Shown: positions 24,304-35,274 of the stretch, piece after piece
How the letters are laid out: each line of letters starts with the position of its first letter
How positions within the stretch are numbered: the first letter of the stretch is position 1
Source of the DNA: Nemania diffusa
Lineage: Eukaryota > Ascomycota > Sordariomycetes > Xylariales > Xylariaceae
DNA length: 64,000 nt
NCBI GenBank assembly: GCA_038501195.1
Contig: JBBPUQ010000003.1
Location: 62,001 to 126,000 of the forward strand
Direction of reading: 5' to 3'
Made by a program: the position numbers and the translations under genes
The notes under the pieces: generated by a model
Database searches by the model: none
What the model was told of the DNA's origin: nothing
The model's input: the letters and a program-made list of their open reading frames with translations, nothing else

Positions 24304-26985
24304 GCCACAGTGCTAATATTCCCTATTAATTAGCACAGCTTGTTATCTTGAAGGTGTGGCTTTGGGTTTCGTTGCGAATGCTTCCAGTGTATATATTCAG
24401 GGAACATCTAAATGTACAAATTTCTAGCCTTTCAGTATATTTGCTTCTCCGTCGCCATGCTCTGAATCTTTAAATAAGACTCAACAAACTGACCCGTACT
24501 AGTCCTAATTGGCGCCGCTTTCCCGCATCACCAACGCCTATATTTAACGATACAGCAACTTCCTCTCGAGTATCTTCGAGGTATAATAAGATGTATTAGT
24601 CTTCTAAAGCTTTTATCCGGTCATAGTAAGGATTGTGATACATTCTTCTTTCGACAGCATTATGTTTATGAGAGATATTGAAGCGAAGTATGTAACACAC
24701 AGACACTGCGCACTCTAGAGGACCGACCACAGTCATATAGATCACTTCTTGAGATTTGAGGCTTTAGAAAAATAGTAAATAAGTAACGCAAACGTATATT
24801 CGGGTGTAGCGGACCCCCGAAGGGGGCCGCGTGAGAGGCGTGCCAACTATCTCTAACTGGCATGGGCTAACTATCTTAAATAAAGAAAAGAAAAACTAAG
24901 CCTTGATGACCTAATCAATCTAACCCCCATGTGGTCAGGTTACCCACACCGTCTCAATATATAAAAGCGCAACTACCTTTCTCTTATTTCCTACGCCTCT
25001 ACCTGGCTTTTTCATGAAGCTGTTAATTGCACGCCTGTATTGTTTAGGGACTGGACCCAGCCTCAAAAATATATATATATATATATTTGAATATGCCACT
25101 ATAGCAACTAGCATGGTCTTTCTCTGAATAAAGGTACCATTTGATATATCTCATAATAATCTCTATGAATTATGTTAGCAGGTTGTGCGAATCCTTACTA
25201 TAATTTCTAGGGTGGGTAAACCCGTAGTTATACTATAGTTTATTTATAGACATCTATTATATGTTGGCTATACTTTAGCGTTATAATCAAGCTGCGTAAT
25301 GGCTCAGTATCGGGGGTTCTTTTGTCGCACACCATACTTATGCAATTTCACTGTTTAATAACCACTACGTACTCTAGAATGGTCTTAATCCCATATGAAA
25401 ATATTGTGAGTAAGAACATTTATTTAAACTCTTGGTTATGAGCAACTACATACTACGTGTCTTGCTTACAGAGTGTACAAATACATCACCTATATACTAA
25501 GTTATTAGGTACGTTCATGTGTAATACATTATTAGGAAACCCGACTCCCTAAGGAAGTCGATCTTATATAGTCAGAATTTCCTTAATTTCATGTTAGACA
25601 TATTAGGGTAGTATTATAGGCAACCCTACACAGGGATAAAAGACATACATGATTTTAAGGATCATTTTTTTCTATTGATTTATTATCCTAGCTATATTGG
25701 TTTCTGTGTAATACCATAGTTATCCGGTTGAGGGATGGCCTAAAGATATATGATTTAAAAGGTCTCTATCGGTTACCTAGGTATTACTTCGTCTCTTCCA
25801 CTTCGAGACGGTCTGAGTGGAGCCCTACTGATTCAAACATGCGCCGATGTTCGTGAATAATGATGCGTATGTTCGCCACCTCTAAATCAAGCATCTACCT
25901 TGTTCAAGCAGTACCTAAAATTCTTCTTTTCATGTAAAATAAGAGGAGTCATGAACCCATACTAACCCAAACGCGTCTAGCTACATTGCACATAAGCATA
26001 CCTAGATAGTCTTGTAACGCAACGAGCGAGCTGTAAGCAGCATGCCATAGTGTGCAGTTTAAAATGTTACTCGATTCTGTGTTGCAATTACGTAAATTTG
26101 TATACGTCTTATGTACTATAGCGCAAGGAGTAGTATCCACCTACCACTAATATCAACTAGCTCGGATTACCGGGCAGGCGGTAGTGTGGTCACTGCGGGA
26201 GCTAACAAATATAATCCAAGGGAATAAGAACGGCAACGGCAATGCGGTTCACAAGCCCAAGCTTCTTTGGGTTAAGCGGGTGACGAGAATTCCCTCCTCG
26301 CGAAGTTGGCAACCTAAGAGTAAATATCCCTTAACAAAAGACGGGAACTCATTGCCTTGTAAGAAAAGCGGCGAGCCTCTGTAAAATTCTCCTCTCTTTA
26401 ATTGAGAAATACGTAGTTATTTACGAGTAAGAATGTCAATGTTTGAAATTGAGGAGTGCATTTTATAAAAAGGTTGTCCTACCCACTAGATAGCCCTTGG
26501 CCCCATCTATATAGTAATGAATTCCGGTAACAGATTTCGGCATCAAGGGATCCCGTGCAGCCCACTCAAACCTTAAAGCATGTCCGAGTGTCGAGAGGAT
26601 AATAATTCTCTACCTGCCTACGGTCCCATAGCCCTTTATATCGAAACATAGCTAAAGAATACAAGGTAGTGCACCCTCTATTAAGGGTAATTCATTTATA
26701 TAGGTATAATAATGGCCAATTCCAAGTACTATTGTATGTGATCACAGCTGGGTTCTTTCGTAACATCAGGCATGATGATCAGCGACAGCGAATACCCACC
26801 ATATCCACATGTCTAAACCCGTGGATTCCGTCAACGCGGTACTAGTCGCTAATTCTTTCCCAACTCGTAATCACCCAGCACGAAGAGGCCAATTCTTCCA
26901 CGCCGTCGGCTGGTGTTACGAGTCTATCAATCTTATCCCACACTGAGAACGTGCAAGAACATATAGGGACTCGCCCACTCGGATC
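24304..26985. other. Intergenic region
   Basis: About 2.7 kb with no supportable gene. It contains a GC hairpin at 24809-24830 (GCGG-A-CCCCC, GAA loop, GGGGG-CCGC), an (AT)n tract near 25069-25086, and long A+T-rich stretches with stops in every frame. The last 180 bases before 26986 read without stops in another frame from an ATG at 26809, so an upstream exon of the next gene is conceivable. Confidence 0.45.
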
Positions 26986-29733
26986 ATGGAGATTCATTAT
27001 TCGGAACCTCCTTGTGAGCTGGAAGATCTTTCACCGCCGACTAATATGGATTCCACGGTTGCTGGGAAGGGCGGGACAGAGAATGATGAAAGCACAAGCC
27101 CGGGAAGTCGAGGACCGGGGATGAACACGCATCATGGGAGACCTAAAGTACGATTCAACAGCGAAGAGAACCTGCTTGGAGAAAGTGCGAAAGAGGGAGG
27201 AGAGCAGCAGTCACCGGGACCGCCGGTACCCCAGAGGCTACGACCAGTTTTATCAAGGAATCCCAACTCCGTCGGCTCGATCTCTAGCGATGTGACTGAC
27301 GAACGTCCTAGCCCGGAGAAACTTGCATTTGCTGCAGCTGCCGCACAACGTGCTCATGCTGTCGCGATGAGTTCCTGGCATAGCTCCACTTCCAATCAAA
27401 GATGGTCAATGGATTCTGACACAATGGTAGACCCCAACTACTCCGAGGTCCCCATGGCAGATTCATATGCTTCTCGAATTCATGATGATATGTCTCCAGG
27501 CGACTACAGCACGAAGCTTGAGGCTGAAGCCGAGGGGCTTCTAAAGGCTCACACGCAACAGCAAGACAGCACGTTGCACGATATTTCTAGTAGGTCCTTC
27601 AATTTTGCAAGACCATCCTACTGAGATTGCAGTACCTGGGTGCCATTTCATACTAAACGAACCGGGATTGAGCATGTAATTGCTCTGTCGAAGGATATCC
27701 TCTAATTTCATTTTCTTTCAGCAGGCAACCATTCTCAAACGGAACTAGATCTTGGAATAGCAGATGAAGATCATGTTTCGTCAGGAAATACTAGGGGTGG
27801 CGTCTTCTATCAGCTTCTTCAAGCCTATCGGAACCCGATATATGACCCCCTCGGTGATCAACAGCTTAAGAAGAATGATACCCCGAGTTCTTCGGGCGGA
27901 GCAACTCCGACTCGAAGAAAATGGTACGAGCAGGAGAAAGAAGCACGGTCGCAAGAGACGATATCAGGGTTAGCCGCAGCTTCCATAAGGTTAGCAAACC
28001 TCAGCGAAAGCACATCGGCCGTACCAATGCCTCCCGGAGCCCGAAAGCGGCAAGGCCACAAGAGAACGGCCAGTGGGAAAATCATGTCAATGATGGGCTT
28101 GGCTCGCGAGGAGAAAGCTAAGATCACAATCCACGTTGCCGACATCCTCAAGCGACAGAAATACATCGTGAAGATGTGCCGAGCCCTCATGCTATTTGGC
28201 GCGCCCACCCACCGACTGGAAGAATATCTCGCCATGACAGCCAGGGTGTTAGAGATTGACAGTCAATTTCTCTACATCCCTGACTGTATGGTTATTTCGT
28301 TTGACGATGCCTTGACACACACAACTGAGGTCAAAATTGTCCGCACAGCTCAGAGTGTAAACCTCGGTAAGCTCAAAGATGTCCATGATATCTATAAAGA
28401 AGTTTTGCACGACATTATAAGTCTAGACGATGCCCTCTCGAGGCTAGACCACGTGATCAAAGCTGAAGCTCTCTACCCCGTGTGGGTTTGCATTTTGATG
28501 TACGGGCTTGCGAGTGCTGCAGTGTCGTGTTTCTTCAAGGCACGTCTCATAGACCTGCCGATCATCTTCGTCATGGGCACGCTTTTAGGCTTCCTGCAGC
28601 TCGTCGTCGCCCCGAGGTCGAAAACATATAACACTGTCTTCGAAGTCAGCGCAGCAATTTTAATAAGCTTCCTAGCACGGGCGTTCGGAAGCATACGTGG
28701 CGGGAACCTATTCTGCTTCTCAGCAATAACGCAAGGGTCCATTGCTCTGATTCTCCCGGGATGGCTCGTGCTATCTTCAGCATTGGAGCTTCATTCTAAG
28801 GCCATGGTGCCCGGCGCAATTCGGCTCGTATATGCAATCATCTACTCACTATTTCTAGTTTACGGAATTACGGTCGGGACCGCCCTATATGGTGCTATCG
28901 ATTCGCACGCCGTCACGGCAACGACGTGCCAAAATCCACTAAACGAATACTGGAACTTCCTCTTCGTGCCTCTCTACATTGTCTTCGTCACGTTCACGGT
29001 TCAGGCGAAATGGACCCAAATGCCGGTCATGGTGTTTATCGCCCTGGCCGGCTATACGGTCAATTTCTTCACTAGCCAAAGATTCGCCGCTAGTCCATCC
29101 ATCGCTTACACATTTGGAGCGTTCACGGTCGGAGTATTGGCAAACCTGTATAGTCGAATAAGGCACGGAGTTGCGGCAGCAGTTCTCCTCCCTGCTGTTT
29201 ATGTTCAGGTTCCAGGCGGCCTCGCCTCGACAAACGCCATCATCAACGGCTTAATAATTGCCACCAACCTAACGAGCTCAACCGGTGATACATCAACCTC
29301 CAGCGTAAGTATTAACGTACCCCCAATAAAGCATCTTCAGTCTGGATACATTATCGGCCGATTCGTTACCACCAGTTCGGCTGCAGCGCTACTAAATACG
29401 AGAATCACTGAAGTCAGCTGAATGTGACTACGGTGTAGCTTCAGCATTTCCTTACTATTAGAGATAACCCTGCACGGGATCATTATTTGGTGATTTTTCT
29501 AACATACTTGTAGACCGATACACAAATAAATGCATCTGTGAGTCTGACTTCAAACCATCTAATCTATTGCGTTCTCCCTCGCGCACTTGTTGACATTAAC
29601 CCTTTACTCCTAGATCTTCAATGTGGCCGCTAGCATGATTCAGATAGCTATCGGCATTACGGTTGGCTTGCTCATGTCTGCTCTAGTCATATACCCTACC
29701 GGTAAACGACGTAGTGGCCTATGGACTCTATAG
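26986..29733 (+). CDS. Prm10/ThrE-like multispanning membrane protein (DUF1212 family)
   Basis: Four exons, 26986-27589, 27722-29304, 29514-29537 and 29614-29733, all in phase, giving 776 residues. The first 330 or so are hydrophilic and Ser/Pro-rich, including a KVRFNSEENLL motif. The conserved cytosolic DUF1212 part starts near KRQKYIVKMCRALMLFGAPTHRLEEYL and is followed by about ten membrane helices from LYPVWVCILMYGLA onward, ending in the ThrE_2-like bundle with QVPGGLAS. The last exon closes the final helix (IFNVAASMIQIAIGITVG) and ends in KRRSGLWTL. The family includes yeast Prm10 and bacterial threonine/serine exporters; the fungal substrate is not established. Intron 1 ends in a tandem acceptor (CAGCAG), so splicing can yield two proteins differing by one residue. 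Exon 3 is only 24 nt. The N-terminal start is the least certain part. Confidence 0.85.
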
Positions 29734-30369
29734 AGATTATTATGCATCGGCGACCCTCACTAGCTACGTTCGACAGCACTCGCTTTTACTGTAATCTAAT
29801 ATTTGATGTATGAGCTCAAGGATGCGCTATGGTCGCGACCGAAAGTCATAATATCGCTCTACAAGCATTGATATACTACACCACCTCCTATTATGCCACT
29901 CCGTCATAGACACTTCCAAAGTCGCTGCTCACTACAATCGTGCAAGCAGGTAACTTTAGTAAGAACCATAGAGTTATATGTGTTCTTTCCATTAAATCAC
30001 CTTTAAACGAGAGTGATGTATAACCTGCCTCCAAATTCCGGCTTCAGCCGGCTAATCGACAAGAGAAGAACATGGGAGGTTAACATCACCACATACAACT
30101 ACATATACCCGTGGAAAGCCGTACATCAAATGATGTGGATCCGGAGAATAAGTTGAGGGGAAACCCATTGGCTCTCCGTTTTCGGGGTTCGGAAACTCGC
30201 GTCATTCAACATAGGACATGCCAAAGAGTATACCACTTCGCAATCCTTCAAATTCGAGTCATCTTACGACTTCGATAATCTAGACCAAACAGCATTAGCT
30301 TTATCTCTCAATTAGACGCTAAACTTGGAGAAGCTCCTCGGCTAGGTTCCAAGAAGGCTTCCCAGCAAG
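29734..30369. other. Intergenic region between the Prm10-like and FAH genes
   Basis: About 640 bases between two plus-strand genes; it should hold the terminator of the first and the promoter of the second. I see no gene and no strong TATA box. Confidence 0.4.
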
Positions 30370-32184
30370 ATGACAAAGCTGACGAATTACATTGCCTATG
30401 TGAATCCGGAGACCGGCTTCGACCAGATCGGGCATTTTGATATAGAGAGAAACGTAATACAGCCACTGAGCTTCCTCTCCGGTACCCCAGTGAAGAATCT
30501 TTACCAGGTCATCGAAGCGGGGTCACCCGATAAGTTGGTCGCCGCGGAGTCGCCAATCCCAGCAGACTCAGTCAAGGTTCTGCCAACAATATCTGGTCGC
30601 GATGTGTTGGCGGTCGGTAAAAACTACATGGAACACGCCAAGGAGTTCAACAGCTCCGGCTACGACAGCTCCGACAAGGTTGATCGCCCGAGCCACCCTG
30701 TGATTTTTACGAAGCGGGCTACTTCCATTATCGCCCATGGCGAAGATATCCTGCTGCACGAGGACTTCACCTCAACTGCCGACTACGAAGGTGAGATTGG
30801 CGTTATCGTCGGCAAACCCGGATTTCGTATCAAGGAGCAGGATGCCTGGGAATATGTCTGGGGCTACACCATTATAAACGACGTCACTGCCCGCGAGAGA
30901 CAACGAGATCATAAACAGTTTTTCATCGGAAAGTCGGCAGACACATACTGTCCTATCGTAAGCAATCCGAAACCCAACATTGTACACGAAGTATCTTTCT
31001 AATGGTACTAGGGTCCTATTGCGGTGCCGAAGGAGGACCTCCCAAAGACCCTACGGGTCCAGACGTATGTAAATGGAGAGCCGCGACAGGATTCAACGAC
31101 CGAAGATCTCATCTTTCCTATACCCGAGCTCCTCTCCGTCATCTCCGCAGGTCAGACCCTTCAACCAGGAGATGTCCTAGCCACGGGAACACCAGCTGGC
31201 GTGGGGATCGGAAGGAAGCCTCCAGTCTTCCTAAAACCTGGTGATGAGATCTCCATTTCTGTCACAGGTCTCGGTACCCTGACAAACCAGATCGCCCAAC
31301 TAGGTGCCAGTAACAGCACGCTATCTCGTATCAACTCAGCGTCTGCGTTCGAACTTACGAATGCTACCAAGACAGCTAGTAACAGTGCCGATCTGACGAT
31401 GATTAACGGAAAGCCTATTTTCTATGAAAAGATCGGATCCGGCAGTGAAAATCTAGTCTTCGCTCATGGACTAGGCGGGACAAAAGACTATTGGGCCCCT
31501 CTTATTTCAGAATTATCTCTCGCAGATTCGGCAACCCTCCACGTATACGACTTCGAAGGCCACGGCCTGAGTCCTACCCACCCGCTCAGCCAGCTCAGCA
31601 TCGAATCCCTAGCTACCGACCTTGAGGGCATCTTTCGGATAGGAGGTATTTCCACCTCAGCACCCGCTACACTCTTCGCTCACTCCATGAGCTGCTTGGT
31701 GGCTATCAAGTTCACTCTGGATCACCCCGGTCTAGTGAAGAAGCTAGTTCTACTCGCCCCGCCCCCGTCTCCTTTGCCTGAAGCTAGTCGCAGCCTTTTC
31801 CTTGCTCGCGCTACTCTTGCACGGATAAAGGGGATGGTAGCTATCGTAGACGCGGCCGTGGGCACGAGCACGTCGGATTTCTCCAAGCGCAATAATCCTC
31901 TTGCTATCACTGCCGCCCGCTTGAGTCTTCTAGGCCAGGATCCGGAGGCTTATGCAAAGGCTTGCCATGCCCTCGCTAGTGCTACAACGCGTTTGGAGGT
32001 TGAGAAGTTGGACGTTGATACCGTGATCGTCACTGGTGAGGAGGATAAATTCTCAACGCCATCTCTCTGTGAAGAGTACAGCAGGAGTATCAAGAGTTCG
32101 CGCTTTCAAGTACTTAAGAATGTTGGACATTGGCTAGTCTTTGAGGATGCAAAGGGCGTTGCTAGAGCGGTCAGAGGAAGCTAA
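30370..32184 (+). CDS. Fumarylacetoacetate-hydrolase-family domain fused to an alpha/beta-hydrolase
   Basis: Two exons, 30370-30957 and 31012-32184; the 54-nt intron keeps phase (YCPI then GPIAVPKEDL), giving 586 residues. Residues 1 to about 290 form an FAH-family domain: GKNYMEHAKEF (83-93), the metal-binding DYEGEIGVIVGK (138-149, Glu140 and Glu142), INDVTARERQ (169-178, Asp171), and a C-terminal LATGTPAGVG segment. Residues about 325-586 form an alpha/beta-hydrolase resembling 3-oxoadipate enol-lactonases: oxyanion HGLGG at 348-352, DFEGHGLS, nucleophile Ser421 in AHSMSC, acid Asp541 in TGEEDKF, and His569 in VGHW. The elbow is AHSMS instead of the usual GxSxG. Both families act late in aromatic-ring catabolism (C-C bond hydrolysis and lactone opening), so a two-step bifunctional enzyme is the natural inference. 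No targeting signal is visible, so the cytosol is likely. Confidence 0.85.
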
Positions 32185-32403
32185 GAAATATGGTCACTAT
32201 TTATTATATTAGTTATTAATTCTGAGATCGCCCCCTCGCAGGCCGTATAGCAGCCTACTTTCATATTCGAGCTACTTAACTCTGAACATCCTTTCAGAAT
32301 CCTATCTTCTATCCATAGTGTGAAGTTTCCTGTACTTCGTACCTTAGTTAGAAAACCTCAAGCTAAATTCTAAGAGTTTAACTGTGAATAAAGCTCCCAG
32401 GGC

Positions 32404-34518
32404 TTAGGTCTTGGCAAGCCATTTCCCGACAATTGCTCTATAGTCTGGCTTTTCGCCTCTACGCTCCCGTCTAGTTTTGGATGGGGCTCCATTGAAGTCG
32501 CAGTCCGAACCCCGGTAGCACTGGTCGGTGGAGAGGTGATGGGAGATGTATAGGCCATCTAATAGGTAGGCGTTGGCATCGTCTTCTTCACCCACTATTT
32601 CTAACCATTCCGGCGCTGTAACCTCATCCCAGTCTCCAAGCATATTTCCAGCTCTGGCGCCGTATCCAATGTAGATGTCAGACGAGTCTGGTGAGGGCGA
32701 ACGCTCCGACCTGGTTTCTGATGGGAGCCTATTGCCACTGGAGTCGCAGTGAGAATCACTGTACCGCTGGATGGTGGATAGGTAATAGGAGATCCTTCGC
32801 CGCCATTGTTTCCACGCGGTTATGTCTTTCTGTTCACGTCTGAGACGACGTATTGTGCTTGTTACGTTGACCGTGTCAGTTACACTCGTGGCTTCAAGGA
32901 GCCTTACACAAAACATGTCCCGTGCCCCTACTGTCTCTCGAGAAATCGTAACTTCCAAATCCAGGATGCCATTGCTAGCAGAATGTTTATTGAGATGACT
33001 CGGGTCGAATTCAGTAAAGTTCCATTGTATGTCGTTCAACTCTATCCGCCTCTCACACGTCATAACGTGATGCCGGACCTGAACGCTGGACTCTTGCGAA
33101 ATGAGCTCGAGAATAAGAATAAAATCATCTGATGTATCCCGCTCAGACCGGAACCTCGTCCAGAAACGATGCACTCGACCAAACCCCGTTTCGTCATTAG
33201 GAACGAGTATGTCTTTCTGCTGATCCCAACTGCTACTCGGAATGGCCTCCGATAACTCCAAGTCTTTCTCTAAGTCTATTTCGACATAGAAGGTGCAACG
33301 CAATTCTTCGCCGCCTACGTCGGATCGACCGGCTAGGATGCGAATATTCTTGACATTAGTCTGGGGTATGTCTTCAGGTAGTAGAATAGAAGCCATGCCG
33401 AGGGACCGTATGTAGTCACCAGAGCCTCCGGGGTCAGCCTGTACTGGTATTCCGACAGCTCGCCCGGGCTTGCGTTTCGACTGGCATTGGAGAACAACGA
33501 AGCATTGCCCCGACACATCTGTATATAGACAACGTTGCAGTAATAAGCTGGTACCAAACGGTTGCAGTGACCCGAAAGAACTGCTTGCGAGACTACTCAG
33601 GACAATGTGATTGCTATTGTCAAAATTTGAAGGGCCTGAGGCCAATGCCCCCCTGGGGGAGCCTTCCGAAGGCTTATTAGGTGAATTGTCTTCGCTGAAA
33701 TCCCAAGCGAGAATAGAGTCGTCACTCGTATACTTCGCGATTTCTTCCTGTAACCTAAAAAAAGCTCGGTCACCATCACCGTATATCATAGGCATCGCAA
33801 TCCCAAATATTCCTAGCAAGCAGTATGCCGCATCTTCTTTGCGTTTTGTGACACGGCCAGCAGCCCAGGACATGCGCTGAGCGACGCTCGCATTAGAGAG
33901 CGCGGAGATACCGAGTAAAAAGATTCGAGGAATTCTCGTGATGCAAACAATAGCGGATGCTAGGTAGCGCTTCGTGCCTATAAGAGTCCAACAGGCATCG
34001 TAAAATTGTACGTGTCTAGGTGCGATAAGTTCCTGCAGAGTCCAACCACGTTGAAACCAGCGGCTCTTCCAAAAGCTAGACTCTGGGTTCGAGGGATCCC
34101 CGGTGGCCCGAACATCGCGGAGGAAGGCGTAGCAAACCTCGGCATTCTCGTACCATTTAAACATGCTGTTGATCGCTTCACTCAACTCAGTCGAACTTTT
34201 TTTATCAATACAGCACGTGTCAATCCAAGCGTAAGAGAGGCCATCACGGGCCGCCTGAAAGCAACATTTGTTAAATTTGTATTGCCCAGGCCCGTTCTTG
34301 GTCCTACCTCTCCGCAGATCGAGGAAGGATATCTCTTCGTGATCGGGGCCCCAGGTGTGAGATAGGATTGCGTAGGGCGGCGTAGGCTGAGTATCGTCAT
34401 TGAATGTTTCAAGGGTTCTTGTATGAACATTAATTAACCGCACTACGTATGCCGAGAGTTAGACAGAGAGTTAATTATCCAGAAAAATACCGTGAGTATG
34501 ATAAGAAGGTATAGTCAT
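32404..34518 (-). CDS. HET-domain (heterokaryon incompatibility) protein
   Basis: Proposed exons 34518-34491 and 34442-32404 with a 48-nt intron (GTATTT donor, CTAAC branch, GTAG acceptor), giving 688 residues. The large frame lacks an ATG where this family usually starts (MRLxNVHT): the codon there is GTG with a stop 18 nt upstream. The 28-nt first exon supplies an ATG and joins in phase as MTIPSYHTH-V-RLINVH. The HET domain covers about residues 10-270: YAILSHTW (33-40), YAWIDTCCIDK (80-90), SRWFQRGWTLQELIAP, and the downstream YCLLGIFGIAMPMIYGDG segment that usually follows HET domains of the HET-E/D/R type. The remaining 400 or so residues show no NACHT, WD40 or ankyrin repeats and are not recognised. 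By family knowledge HET domains trigger cell death on non-self fusion. The 5' exon is inference. Confidence 0.8.
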
Positions 34519-35274
34519 TAGATAGCGTACTCATAAGTCTCAATAGAGCCAGCCACTTAATTGAAATGATCAGCACGGGGATGTCAAAAGTGAGCTCCTG
34601 ACCAAACAAACAATATTGCATGTTTTAGAACTACTTGTCAGTTTATGGGAGTTCCCAGCAGAAGACCAAGTATTATTGTCAGGCTCAACAGGAATCAACC
34701 CCGCACTAATACTCTTGAGTAAGGCAGACTCCCAGATGCATGCCTCTCGGCTATGCGAAGTCCTAGCAAGGCTTAGGTAGATTAGTACACTTCGGACGGC
34801 GACGTACATATGTTGCGTTACAAAGACTTGGACACCCTGTATAGGAACCCTTGATAGTACCCGGCGCAGTTAGTCTACCCGTACTATAAGAGAAGAATAA
34901 GCTTACTTGACCTACAATATGCACAATTGTCACGGACCAGAAAAGCAACACTAAGTAAGTCGCAGCGTCATTGCAGAGCACAACTAAAACGATATCGAGA
35001 TGGGAGCCTTAGCGCTTTGTAGTGCTTATATATAAGACCTAGGCAACAATCACTATAAAGCCAGAATGGGAACACAATAATCAGAACATCATCAGAGAAC
35101 GTAAAAATATAGAAAAAATACAGTAATAAAATAATATGTACCTCAAAGTCTCAGGTGAACTCGAACGGGACCTCGAGCTCTATTACCCGAAGTCATGTGT
35201 AACCTCTCTGCCACCTGGAACTTGACAAAGAGAACTAGCTCGCAAACCCTCTTAAACCGACCCCAACCCTGTGG
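34519..35274. other. Upstream region of the HET gene
   Basis: About 750 bases between the HET gene start and the 3' end of the next minus-strand gene. Small minus frames (34570-34809, 34763-34981) have no recognisable content. 35030-35140 is A-rich. Confidence 0.4.

Noticed and set aside
30370..34518. Secondary-metabolite or catabolic gene cluster
   Set aside because: The neighbours (Prm10-like, HET and CH proteins) lack backbone synthases, oxygenases or transporters that would support a cluster.
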